Shown piece by piece: positions 23,749 to 32,019 of a stretch of 37,398 nt of DNA. The stretch is from Candidatus Poribacteria bacterium (GTDB lineage Bacteria; Poribacteria; WGA-4E; JAJRTO01): the NCBI GenBank assembly GCA_024278235.1, contig JAJRTO010000100.1, positions 1 to 37,398 of the forward strand, written 5' to 3'. The translations under genes and the position numbers were made by a program. Below the pieces are notes generated by a model. The model was not told where the DNA came from and did not search any database. It saw only the letters and a list, made by a program, of their open reading frames with translations. Position 1 is the stretch's first letter. Every line of letters starts with the position of its first letter.

Positions 23749-26115
23749 TTGAAGATTGAAATGCAGTTAGGAAGCGGCCAGTTGTCCATTGAGACAGGAG
23801 TTGTCGCAAAACAGGCAGATGGTGCGGCTTGGGTGCAATATGGTGACACTGTTGTATTGGTAACTGCTGTTGCAGATACAAAACCAAGTCCCTTAGACTT
23901 TTTTCCACTAACCGTGGATTACCGTGAGCGAGATTATGCAATTGGTAGGATTCCGGGGGTTTATGGTCGACGAGAACCCCGACCTGGGGTAAAGGCTACT
24001 TTGACCGCCAGATTGATCGATCATTGTATCCGTCCCCTCTTTCCAAAGGACTTTCATTCGTATGAGGTTCAGGTGATGGCAACAGTCCTGGCATGCGACC
24101 AGGTGCATTCACCGGCCACGTTGGCTATGCTGGGGGCTTCAGTAGCCCTGTCCATTTCAGACATCCCTTTTAATGGGCCTGTTGGCGCCGTGGTTGTAGG
24201 ACGGATTGACGGTGAGTTTATTGTGAATCCCGTTTGCGAGCAGTTGCCAATCTGCGATATGCACTTCTTTGTTACAGGAACAGAAGAAGCCGTCATGTCT
24301 GTAGAAGGTGATGCCCATGAAGTTCCTGAGGATGAAGTGATCGATGCCATCGAATTTGCTCACAAGCAGATCAAGGAACTTGTCAAATTTCAGGGAGCCC
24401 TGATCCAAACATGCGGCAAGCCCAAACGCACTTATGGATCAAAGCAGGTCAGTGAAGAGCTGAGTTCCAGGACTCGAGCGCTCGCTACATCACGTATTCA
24501 AGAGTCGATCGGGATGGACGATAAACAAGATCGCGAATCCTATCTGGACACCATCGAAACGGATGTCATGGCGGAACTGGCCGAAGAATATGGTCCTGAG
24601 TATGGTGAGGAAGAACAGCAATCGACACGCGAGATTCTGAGCGATATTGAAAAAGAAGAGATGCGCCGCTCGATTCTAGTGGCGGGAAAACGTGTCGATG
24701 GAAGAGGGGTAAAGGATGTTCGGACTATCAGCGCAGAAGTCGGTGTCCTCCCACGAGTCCACGGTTCTGCACTGTTCAGTCGTGGACAAACTCAGGCACT
24801 CTGTACGGTAACGCTTGGGTCCTCGATGGACGAGGAAGTCATTCGAGATATGCAGGGGGAACAGAGCAAATCTTTCTTCTTGCATTACAATTTCCCTCCT
24901 TTCAGCGTCGGTGAAGTTCGGCCAATACGAGGTCCCGGCCGGCGGGAAATAGGACACGGTTCCCTGGCAGAACATGCTCTTGTCCCCGTAATGCCTGATA
25001 AAGAAAATTTCGCGTACACCGTGCGTGTCGTTTCAGAAATCCTTGAGTCGAATGCTTCATCTTCGATGGCAACCGTATGTGGAGCAACACTTGCACTGAT
25101 GGATGCCGGAGTCCCGATTAAGGCGCCTGTGGCAGGTGTGGGAGTGGGGCTTATTAAAGAAGGAGATCAGGAAGTCATTCTAACTGACATGCTTGGTGCA
25201 GAAGATTTCCTCGGTGACATGGATTTCAAGGTGGCTGGAACACGCGATGGTGTCACTGCTATCCAGATGGACATCAAGATTACAGGTGTCACGACAGAAC
25301 TGATGAGACGGGCCATCAGTCAGGCTCGGGAAGCTCGTCTGTTCGTATTGGACAAGATGGCAGAGGCGATCGCCGAACCGCGCGAAGATATCTCACCGTA
25401 TGCCCCACGCATCTATAAGATCCAAATCCATCCCAGCAAAATCCGAGAGGTGATCGGACCACGTGGCCGTATCGTCCAGGGCATCCAAGAGGAAACGGGT
25501 GTTGCCATCAACATAGAGGATGATGGTACTGTGGAGATTGCTGCGACCAGTGTTGACGCCGCGCAGAAAGCAGAGGGAATGATCTGGGATATCGCGGCAA
25601 CAGCAGAAGTTGGCAAAGAATACACAGGGCCTGTTACACGTACGACAGCCTTCGGGGCCTTTGTGCAAATATTACCGGGACAAGAAGGTATGGTCCATAT
25701 CTCGCAGATGTCGGATGGCTATGTGCGCCGCGTTGAAGACGTGCTTCAAGAAGGAGAAGAAGTCAAAGTCAGGGTACTCAAGGTTGATGACGGAGGGCGA
25801 GTCGATCTAACCCTATCCGAAAAACGCGCAGATGCCGGCGGATCCGAGGAACGCCCGGATCAAGATTCACGTGGTAACCAAGATTCCCAAGATTCCCAAG
25901 ATTCCCAAGATTCACGAGGGTCACGAGATTCGCGAGATTCGCGAGATTCGCGAGGATCACGGGGATCACGAGGGTCACGAGATTCGCGGGGATCACGAGG
26001 GTCACGAGGGTCACGAGATTCTCGTGGCAGCCGAGATCAAAACGGATCTCGCGGTGAAAACAAAGGAGATCGTGGACGTAGTAACAAACCACGGATTCCC
26101 AAAGGCCGTTTCTAA
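23749..26115 (+). CDS. pnp: Polynucleotide phosphorylase with repetitive SRD/SRG tail
   Basis: A 788-residue 3'-5' phosphorolytic exoribonuclease of the degradosome. The TTG start at 23749 has GGAGG 8 bases upstream; the first ATG four codons later is too far from it. Domains in order: RNase PH 1 (about 10-140), all-alpha linker (about 145-225), RNase PH 2 (about 320-460, with FSVGEVRPIRGPGRREIGHG), catalytic GDMDFKVAGT near 485, KH (about 555-610, IREVIGPRGRIVQGI) and S1 (about 622-690, VTRTTAFGAFVQI). Residues 695-788 are a low-complexity tail of SRD, SRG and SQD triplets encoded by a 9-base tandem repeat, ending in a basic stretch. The tail is not part of the usual protein; it may bind RNA or partners. 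Confidence 0.96.
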   Translation: MKIEMQLGSGQLSIETGVVAKQADGAAWVQYGDTVVLVTAVADTKPSPLDFFPLTVDYRERDYAIGRIPGVYGRREPRPGVKATLTARLIDHCIRPLFPKDFHSYEVQVMATVLACDQVHSPATLAMLGASVALSISDIPFNGPVGAVVVGRIDGEFIVNPVCEQLPICDMHFFVTGTEEAVMSVEGDAHEVPEDEVIDAIEFAHKQIKELVKFQGALIQTCGKPKRTYGSKQVSEELSSRTRALATSRIQESIGMDDKQDRESYLDTIETDVMAELAEEYGPEYGEEEQQSTREILSDIEKEEMRRSILVAGKRVDGRGVKDVRTISAEVGVLPRVHGSALFSRGQTQALCTVTLGSSMDEEVIRDMQGEQSKSFFLHYNFPPFSVGEVRPIRGPGRREIGHGSLAEHALVPVMPDKENFAYTVRVVSEILESNASSSMATVCGATLALMDAGVPIKAPVAGVGVGLIKEGDQEVILTDMLGAEDFLGDMDFKVAGTRDGVTAIQMDIKITGVTTELMRRAISQAREARLFVLDKMAEAIAEPREDISPYAPRIYKIQIHPSKIREVIGPRGRIVQGIQEETGVAINIEDDGTVEIAATSVDAAQKAEGMIWDIAATAEVGKEYTGPVTRTTAFGAFVQILPGQEGMVHISQMSDGYVRRVEDVLQEGEEVKVRVLKVDDGGRVDLTLSEKRADAGGSEERPDQDSRGNQDSQDSQDSQDSRGSRDSRDSRDSRGSRGSRGSRDSRGSRGSRGSRDSRGSRDQNGSRGENKGDRGRSNKPRIPKGRF
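25861..26035 (+). repeat. 9-bp coding tandem repeat in the pnp tail
   Basis: About 19 copies of degenerate nonamers, such as CAAGATTCC, CGAGATTCG and CGAGGATCA, encode Gln/Arg-Asp-Ser and Arg-Gly-Ser triplets. The copy number can change without shifting the frame. Nearly identical neighbouring copies imply recent expansion by slippage. Confidence 0.9.
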
Positions 26116-26127
26116 CTCTCGAAACGG
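26106..26127 (+). terminator. Hairpin overlapping the pnp stop codon
   Basis: CCGTTTC (26106-26112) and GAAACGG (26121-26127) pair over an 8-base loop that contains the TAA. No T-run follows, so termination is doubtful. It may protect the 3' end of the rpsO-pnp message. Confidence 0.35.
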
Positions 26128-26158
26128 ACATACTTACTGATAAGTTGAGGTGATTTCA

Positions 26159-26404
26159 ATGCGATTGCTGCGATCCTCACCTCCACCTCCCAGAGGTCTT
26201 CTGGAGCGAAGGTGGCTAACCTACCTCCTGATGGTCCTTGTTATCATCTTGATAGTTGCATTTTTCGTTTCAATGCACTATCAAGATGAAATTGTGCAGT
26301 TCATCAAAGATCTACTGGGAGTCACAGATAATCCAGCCCCGCCTTCGTTTGTGCTTTTTCTGCAATCTCTGTCCTCTTCTCCCATCACGATTTCTATAAC
26401 CTGA
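26159..26404 (+). CDS. Small single-pass membrane protein
   Basis: An 81-residue protein of unknown function. The ATG at 26159 has GAGGT 7 bases upstream; a GTG three codons earlier overlaps that site. A short basic, proline-rich N-terminus (SSPPPPRGLLERR) precedes one strong helix at about 20-42 (LTYLLMVLVIILIVAFFVSM), so the N-terminus should be inside. The remainder is a short acidic helix and a hydrophobic Ser-rich end. It lies 43 bases after pnp and 15 bases before lptE, so it may be part of an envelope transcript. Confidence 0.6.
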   Translation: MRLLRSSPPPPRGLLERRWLTYLLMVLVIILIVAFFVSMHYQDEIVQFIKDLLGVTDNPAPPSFVLFLQSLSSSPITISIT

Positions 26405-26419
26405 CACAGAAGGTGAGCC

Positions 26420-26923
26420 ATGAAAACATGGGTCTGGCTGCTGATCGCATCACTCATCTCCCAAGGATGCGGTTATGTATCGACCTCTTCCTATCTCAAG
26501 CATATCGAAACGATCACGATCCCTCGCATCACGATTGACGAAGTGACGACAACAGAGATTCCAGAACTAACCGAGTTTGAAGATCAAGTCACCACAATCG
26601 TCCAACGTAAGTTTGCCACCAAGTGGAAAGAGGGGAATGATTCGCTTCTGACGATCCGCATCAAAGACTTCATCGTCGAGCCTATCGCATTGGACGCAAA
26701 CAATAATCCGGAGCAACTTCGGATGAGCCTGATCCTCGATTACAGTTTCTTGGATCGCGTCAAGAACAAAGTGGTAGATGCCAAAGAACAGTATGTACAG
26801 GCACACGATTTCTACATTGTGGAAGGACGAGGCGATCCGCCCGAAACCATCGAGTTTGCCATGACGCAGCTCATCCAGGAACTCGCGGATGATTTTTACA
26901 GTAGACTGGCTGAGCAATGGTAA
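26420..26923 (+). CDS. lptE: LptE-like LPS-assembly lipoprotein
   Basis: A 167-residue outer-membrane lipoprotein candidate. The signal peptide MKTWVWLLIASLISQG is followed by Cys17 in a lipobox (ISQGC) and the family-typical GCGY. ITIPRITIDEVTTTEIPELTEFEDQV resembles the LptE strand-helix start, in which the protein plugs the LptD barrel (quoted in part as residues 33-58). Charged beta-strands and a C-terminal helix follow, as in LptE. Length is normal. LptD and other Lpt genes are not in the window. If correct it implies an LPS-bearing outer membrane. A related secretin-pilotin-like lipoprotein is the alternative. Confidence 0.72.
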   Translation: MKTWVWLLIASLISQGCGYVSTSSYLKHIETITIPRITIDEVTTTEIPELTEFEDQVTTIVQRKFATKWKEGNDSLLTIRIKDFIVEPIALDANNNPEQLRMSLILDYSFLDRVKNKVVDAKEQYVQAHDFYIVEGRGDPPETIEFAMTQLIQELADDFYSRLAEQW

Positions 26924-26944
26924 AGAAAATGGGCGAATGGGCGT

Positions 26945-27967
26945 ATGAGTGAAAACACCATAGCTGTGACTCATGGGACAGCCACATTATTTCAGAGTAC
27001 CCAAATGTGCTCGCTTTTGCTGGTATTCCTGGTGCTATGGATGGGTTGTGCTTCAGAGACGGGATCTCCTCACACGATTGTGGTGGTGCAAGATAAGTAC
27101 ATCATTGGCGCTCTAAATGTCCGCGACGTGAAACAAGGGAAACAGCTCACGAAGCGATTCCTGGATTCGTTCCCACGGAGTGTCTGGACGATTCCCCAAC
27201 TCCACAAGCGTATACCTCTCCGTAAACGACTGCCAGACTCGATAGGGACATGGCGCGTCGGTGAAGATGTTCGCCTCTATCATGGTCGGCAACTCATGGA
27301 ACACTTGACAGGTTCGCAACTTTTCTTAGATTATGGTTTCGTAGAAATGGTGAGCACCGTCTATTACGAGAAGTATCTGGGAAAAGATCCGCTCCTGCAG
27401 GTGGATCTCTATGATATGGATACGCCGATCAATGCATTTGGCATCTATAGTCTCCAGCGCAATCTTCAGGCACGCCGGCAAGGGATCGGCGCGGAAGCTA
27501 TCATCACGGACGAATCGCTGGATGCCTGGAAAGGCCGCTACTATCTTAAAATCCAGGCATGGAATATTGCGGATGCTATCTCAGAGGGCATGGTGCGTAT
27601 TGCCCAGGAGATCTTCCGCCGAATCGATGAAAGTGCCGATCTGTCTGCTCTCCTGGGTACACTGCCGGCGGATGACAAGTTCCCCGGTACAGAGCGCGTT
27701 TTCCACACTTATCGAGCATTGGATCAGATCACACTCGTGCCAACCGTCGATGTTCTGCAACTCAGTCAGAATACAAACGGGTTACTGGCCGAATATCGTA
27801 ACAAGGGGAGTAAGCTGGATTTCGATACGTTGATCCTCTTTGGAGTTGAGTACCCGAATCCGGAGAAAGCGGCGGCAGCCTTTGAGTTCTATCGTACCTA
27901 TATCCAGCAACAGGGACAAGTTGAAAACCTTGAGATCGGGACGATGAGCTTTATCGGATTGTACTGA
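26945..27967 (+). CDS. DUF6599-like lipoprotein
   Basis: A 340-residue putative lipoprotein. A hydrophobic segment at 23-34 ends in WMGC, so Cys35 is the likely lipidation site. The N-terminal 20 residues before it are unusually long and uncharged; an internal ATG at 27005 would give a short 15-residue signal. The body has LPDSIGTWRVGEDVRLYHG, LFLDYGFVEMVSTVYY and VDLYDMDTPINAFGIY, the layout of the DUF6599 family, with a repeat of a similar fold in the second half. Function unknown; members sit near polysaccharide and redox genes. It follows lptE by 21 bases and may be coexpressed. Confidence 0.6.
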   Translation: MSENTIAVTHGTATLFQSTQMCSLLLVFLVLWMGCASETGSPHTIVVVQDKYIIGALNVRDVKQGKQLTKRFLDSFPRSVWTIPQLHKRIPLRKRLPDSIGTWRVGEDVRLYHGRQLMEHLTGSQLFLDYGFVEMVSTVYYEKYLGKDPLLQVDLYDMDTPINAFGIYSLQRNLQARRQGIGAEAIITDESLDAWKGRYYLKIQAWNIADAISEGMVRIAQEIFRRIDESADLSALLGTLPADDKFPGTERVFHTYRALDQITLVPTVDVLQLSQNTNGLLAEYRNKGSKLDFDTLILFGVEYPNPEKAAAAFEFYRTYIQQQGQVENLEIGTMSFIGLY

Positions 27968-28036
27968 GCGTGGTGGCAGGCCGTGGAATGATCTTCCCCT
28001 CTCCTTTGGATCGTGCAGAAGGGCTGATACCATATT

Positions 28037-29329
28037 GTGAGGTCGAACACTAAAAACCGAAAGCGGCCGTTTCTCGTTTACACCGATACGGATGGCAACA
28101 TCTATGATGCGCCTGATATCGAGATGGCCGTTCGCTCTGGCAACCGCTGTCTCCGTCCAGCGTTTGATGATCTGATCCCGCTTCCTGAAGGGAGCCGGTT
28201 ATTCACAATGCCCGGACGCATCCCTTTAGGTTGGGATATGAACACAGGTGAATTTGTCACAGTAGAGGGTTGCACAGCCGTTGCAGCATTCCCTCCGCCC
28301 GGTTTCACACGCCTTTTTCTTCCTGCCACAGAATCAGAAGATTCGGATGTTCTGTTGCCGCTCTGGGCGTATACTGCGGTGGGCTGGCTGGATGATCAAT
28401 TCTGGATTGCCGCGAAGCTGATTGATGAAAACATCTTCTGGGATCCTGGCAGTTTCGATGATCGTGTGTTGGTTCCAGCCATCGAGCAGATACTGAACGA
28501 ATTTCCCAACAACCGTCTCTGGAAACATCTCTCACGCTGTGCCATGGACTATCACTGTTTTGCCGCGAAGAATGCGTTCTATCGCCGCTGGGAATGTCCT
28601 ATTCCGACATCGCCCGGCTGTAATTCCCGCTGCATTGGGTGCCTCTCCCAACAGCCCGATGATTCTTTTGAGGCATCCCACGAACGAATCACTTTTGTGC
28701 CAACACCGAAAGAGATCATCGAGGTGGCGTTGCCGCATATAGAAAAAGCAGAAGATGCCATCATTAGCTTTGGGCAGGGATGTGAAGGGGATCCGATTCT
28801 TCAGGCCGAGGTGATCTCTGAATCAGTTCGCGGAATCCGGAAACATACAGATCGCGGCACCCTCAACGTCAATACGAATGCCAGTTGCCCGAAGGATATC
28901 GAGATGTTGTGTAAGGCGGGATTAGATAGCTTACGCGTGAGCATAAATAGCGCAACTGAGGAGTTTTACAACCGCTATTATCGTCCTGCAAACTATGGGT
29001 TTTCGGATGTGGTCCAATCGATCAAGGTTGCCAAGTCTTATGGATTATTTGTCTCTGTCAACTTGCTCATGTTCCCCGGACTCTCGGATCTTCTCTCAGA
29101 AACGGATACGCTCATCCAGTTTATTCAGGAAACACAGATCGATCTGATTCAGATGCGCAATCTTTGCATCGATCCGGATGTTTATGTGAGAGCCATCCAG
29201 CTAGGCGAGGAAGCAAGTATGGGAATACCCTCCTGGATGCAACGGATTCATACCGCTCATCCACACATCCAGTTCGGATATTTTAACAGACCATGCCGTC
29301 GGTCCTATTCTTCGTCTACCTCCGCTTGA
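28037..29329 (+). CDS. Radical SAM protein with an unrecognised N-terminal domain
   Basis: A 430-residue enzyme. The radical SAM cluster motif CNSRCIGC places Cys195, Cys199 and Cys202 as ligands of the [4Fe-4S] cluster. Typical barrel segments follow: ISFGQGCEGDP (the GGE-like region), TLNVNTNAS and LRVSINSATEEFYNRYYRP. There is no second Cys-rich SPASM region at the C-terminus. The first 185 residues form a separate beta-rich domain with an LPLWAYTAVGWLD stretch, unlike common radical SAM helpers. The start is a GTG at 28037, with AGAAGGG 14 bases upstream, a poor spacing. No nearby peptide or substrate gene identifies its target. It overlaps the convergent coiled-coil gene by 25 bases. Confidence 0.88.
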   Translation: MRSNTKNRKRPFLVYTDTDGNIYDAPDIEMAVRSGNRCLRPAFDDLIPLPEGSRLFTMPGRIPLGWDMNTGEFVTVEGCTAVAAFPPPGFTRLFLPATESEDSDVLLPLWAYTAVGWLDDQFWIAAKLIDENIFWDPGSFDDRVLVPAIEQILNEFPNNRLWKHLSRCAMDYHCFAAKNAFYRRWECPIPTSPGCNSRCIGCLSQQPDDSFEASHERITFVPTPKEIIEVALPHIEKAEDAIISFGQGCEGDPILQAEVISESVRGIRKHTDRGTLNVNTNASCPKDIEMLCKAGLDSLRVSINSATEEFYNRYYRPANYGFSDVVQSIKVAKSYGLFVSVNLLMFPGLSDLLSETDTLIQFIQETQIDLIQMRNLCIDPDVYVRAIQLGEEASMGIPSWMQRIHTAHPHIQFGYFNRPCRRSYSSSTSA

Positions 29330-29634
29330 TTCAATAGCTGAAGAATCCCTTCCACACGTGCACGGATTTGAGTCCGTTCTGTCTCGACACGCTGAATTTC
29401 TTGTTCTCGCTCATGTCGGAGCCGCTGGATTTCTTCCTCAAAGTGGAGCAGTTCGGCATTCCTGTCTTTGAGTTCCACAATGATCTCATCCAGTCGCTCG
29501 ATCTCGGATTCCAGTTGATCCACCCGTACATCCAGGGCTTCATTCTGCTTACGTAACTCCTGAATAACGTCAATCGCTTGTGTTACTCGTGATTCCAGAA
29601 TCGCCAGTATATCTTCCCGTAAATCTTCTACCAC
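29305..29634 (-). CDS. Short coiled-coil protein, ZapB-like in form
   Basis: A 109-residue, highly charged protein that is almost entirely heptad-patterned coiled coil from about residue 12 to 105 (RKQNEALDVRVDQLESEI, HEREQEIQRVETERTQI). The GTG start has AGGAGA 7 bases upstream, and a good promoter lies 70-95 bases before it. Size and pattern resemble ZapB-type cell division proteins, but coiled coils are easily confused and no zapA is present. It runs tail-to-tail with the radical SAM gene, sharing 25 bases. A scaffold or septum role is only a possibility. Confidence 0.7.
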   Translation of the reverse strand: MVEDLREDILAILESRVTQAIDVIQELRKQNEALDVRVDQLESEIERLDEIIVELKDRNAELLHFEEEIQRLRHEREQEIQRVETERTQIRARVEGILQLLNQAEVDEE

Positions 29635-29702
29635 AGATGTCTCCTTTCGATAATAACTGATGGAGGTAGGAGTTCTTACATGTCATGAAGTAGCGGAAGC
29701 CT

Positions 29703-29731
29703 ATTATACAATGGCGTGGATGGGAAGGCAA
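29703..29731 (-). promoter_or_regulatory. Sigma70-type promoter of the coiled-coil gene
   Basis: On the minus strand TTGCCT (29731-29726) and a perfect TATAAT (29708-29703) are 17 bases apart. Transcription would start near 29696, about 60 bases before the GTG. It lies in the 132-base gap after the envelope operon. Confidence 0.6.
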
Positions 29732-29766
29732 GTGCTTTCAGGTCAGAGCACTCATCCAGGTTGGGA

Positions 29767-32013
29767 TCACAGAAACTCCTTTGGCTTTTCGTTGAGTACG
29801 ATCCCCCAGACATCAGCAACACCCAGCATTTCTATCGCACGATCGAATGGCTTCTTACGTTTCCACCCTCGAGGACAATGAACCAGAATCACCCCGTCCG
29901 CCTGGGCAGCAAGAACGTGCGTCTCGGTGTTCGATAGGATCGAGCCACCGTCCATGAGGATCACATCGTAGGAGCCCTTGAAAGATGCCAGAAGTTCTGC
30001 AAATGCAGGCATACTCAGTATTTCGGATGCATTGGAGACAGGGATTCCAGCGAAGAGGAAATTCAGATTGCCGATGCCCATGACAGAGGCAATGACATCA
30101 GGCCCTAAATCTCCAAGAAGGAGATCGGATGCATTGCGAACAGCGTCATCCACTGTCGCTGATTCTAAGAGGATGTCCGTGATTCCAGGCACCCGACTCA
30201 ATCCAAAAGCGTCATGCAGTTGAGGATCCACCAGGTCACTCTCAATCAGGAGTGTCCGTTTGCCTGCCTGTGCAATAGCCACCGCCAGATTGGAGGTAAC
30301 CGTGGAGACACCTTCTCCAGGGCGAGCCGATGTGAATAGGATCAACAGCGGTTTGGGATCGGTCTCATGAAAGAGCACGTGAGTCCGTAGGTTACGGAAT
30401 GCTTCTGACCCCGGTACCAATGCTGCCGGCGGGGAAAGTTTAATGGCAGCATCGAGATCCCCATCAGTGGATGTATCAGCGGTGAATGGTTCCTTTTCCG
30501 TCCAGGCCCGGCTAAAGTCGATCTTCGGGATTCTCCCAATGATAGGTAGGCCAGGGTCCACATGGCTCTTTCCTGGTGTCGCATCTTTGGGTCGCCTGCC
30601 AACGGACGCAATCAAGCTGGACCACCTGTCTATGGATGGCCTCAGCTTGACCCACTTGTCGGTTGACGGGATGAGTCCTGGACGTTTGCCGATGGTAGGC
30701 AGCAAGCTGGGCCACTTCTCAACGGACAATGCCAATGCGACGAGCACTCCCACGATCAGCCCGCCCACAAGCCCATACAACATGCGAAGATAAGGAGGAT
30801 GAAGAGGCCGGGCTCGTACAGCATAGGCCACAACCATTCTTTCAGGCAGTGTACTTGCTGCCGTCTTCTTCTCCTGAACAGCCGTGAGTAATTCCCCAAA
30901 AATCTGAGATTGATCGTCGATCTCTCGCGTCAAGGTATCATATTCCGTCTGCAGCCGGAGCGCGGTTGGGGATGGCTTGTTCGGATTCCGTTTTTCTTCC
31001 TGGAGACGCGCGATCTCCTGAGTCACCTGTGCTGTCCGAGTCGCCAAAGCTTTCGATATCGCTGCTCCCAACGCCAATTTTGCATCGGCGATTGCCTGGG
31101 CGTTCTTTGCGATCAGCGGATGTTCCGGCATGTACTCCTGCAGGAACCGCATCTGTTTGTTCTCCAGCGATTGGATCTGCCTGAGAGCAGCATCCACATT
31201 GAGATCCGGAAGATAGGGACGAGCCGCAATCAATTGCAGAACAGGATCCTTGAGCTTCGCTATCGTTTGTCGAAGACGATTGAGTTCTGTCTTCCGAGCG
31301 TCGAGGGATGCCAGTTTCTTATCAAGATCCGCAATGCGTTCTTCCAAAGAGGTGGTGTCCTCAGTATTCACCGTGTTACGCGGTATAAAATTCGGGTACT
31401 CTCTGAGAAATGCTCGCCGTTTGGCATCCACTTCCTTAATCCGTCGATCGTAGTCAGCGAGTTGCTGCTCCATTTGAGAGATCTCGGCATCAACAACCCA
31501 CTGTTTGAGACGGATGTACTCTTCTGCGACCGTATTAGCTACAGCAACAGCATCCAGTGACGAAATCAGCCTGGCGGCAATTTGGATGATGTCAGAGTCT
31601 CCCTCTCTCTGTATGCGGAGGGCGGCATCGATCTCTTCTACCACGGTGGCGGCTTCCTGTGTGCTCTCCGCCTGATCGGATACGCCGATACGCTTGAAGT
31701 TGCCTATCGGTTCGTTGTAACGCCCTTCTGCATCCGAGTAGATCAACTCCTGTTCCTCAAGCTGAGCAAGGAGGAATGCAACGCGCTCCAACACAGGAAA
31801 ACTGTTGAGGATGGAAATATCGGATTGGATCTTTTCTGCTATGGTCAGCTCAGCGAGTCCTTCGTCTGATGAATCTAACAAAGGCTCCACGAGGCGAATT
31901 TGCGCAGTCGCCCATTTCACTGAACTGTATTGATGATAAAACCACATTAAAGCGGCCCCCAGCAGGGAGCAGAGTAGTAAGATCCACCAGTGACGAATGA
32001 ACCTGTTTTTCAT
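29767..32013 (-). CDS. Wzc-like chain-length / BY-kinase-type protein with defective ATPase
   Basis: A 748-residue inner-membrane protein. TM1 is at about 10-25 and TM2 at about 411-430. The large periplasmic part between them is Wzz-like with coiled coil at about 180-260 and 300-395. After TM2 a four-copy 10-residue repeat (433-472) leads to a P-loop ATPase of the bacterial tyrosine kinase type. Its Walker A reads PGEGVST: the invariant Lys is Val569. Walker A' is LLIESD and Walker B is VILMDGG. No tyrosine occurs in the last 60 residues, so the usual phospho-acceptor cluster is absent. It is probably not a kinase, although it keeps the fold and may gate export. It is the last gene of a three-gene operon and starts 6 bases after the Wza-like stop. 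Confidence 0.85.
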   Translation of the reverse strand: MKNRFIRHWWILLLCSLLGAALMWFYHQYSSVKWATAQIRLVEPLLDSSDEGLAELTIAEKIQSDISILNSFPVLERVAFLLAQLEEQELIYSDAEGRYNEPIGNFKRIGVSDQAESTQEAATVVEEIDAALRIQREGDSDIIQIAARLISSLDAVAVANTVAEEYIRLKQWVVDAEISQMEQQLADYDRRIKEVDAKRRAFLREYPNFIPRNTVNTEDTTSLEERIADLDKKLASLDARKTELNRLRQTIAKLKDPVLQLIAARPYLPDLNVDAALRQIQSLENKQMRFLQEYMPEHPLIAKNAQAIADAKLALGAAISKALATRTAQVTQEIARLQEEKRNPNKPSPTALRLQTEYDTLTREIDDQSQIFGELLTAVQEKKTAASTLPERMVVAYAVRARPLHPPYLRMLYGLVGGLIVGVLVALALSVEKWPSLLPTIGKRPGLIPSTDKWVKLRPSIDRWSSLIASVGRRPKDATPGKSHVDPGLPIIGRIPKIDFSRAWTEKEPFTADTSTDGDLDAAIKLSPPAALVPGSEAFRNLRTHVLFHETDPKPLLILFTSARPGEGVSTVTSNLAVAIAQAGKRTLLIESDLVDPQLHDAFGLSRVPGITDILLESATVDDAVRNASDLLLGDLGPDVIASVMGIGNLNFLFAGIPVSNASEILSMPAFAELLASFKGSYDVILMDGGSILSNTETHVLAAQADGVILVHCPRGWKRKKPFDRAIEMLGVADVWGIVLNEKPKEFL
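30598..30717 (-). repeat. Four 30-bp coding repeats in the kinase-like linker
   Basis: Four in-frame 30-base units encode KWPSLLPTIG, KRPGLIPSTD, KWVKLRPSID and RWSSLIASVG, with consensus [KR][WR]xxL(I/L/R)(P/A)(S/T)x[GD]. They lie just after the second membrane helix, at residues 433-472. The units have diverged at DNA level but keep exact length. Confidence 0.85.
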
Positions 32014-32019
32014 AGGGTC

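Noticed and set aside
25861-26035. CRISPR-like array
   Set aside because: The 9-base repeats are coding, continuous and without spacers; they encode the PNPase tail.
29305-29634. Assignment of the coiled-coil gene as zapB
   Set aside because: Only general size and heptad pattern support it; no zapA or division genes lie nearby, so no symbol is given.
30910-31560. 216-codon plus-strand frame opposite the Wzc-like gene
   Set aside because: It lies over the coiled-coil coding part of the opposite strand; no motif or start signal.
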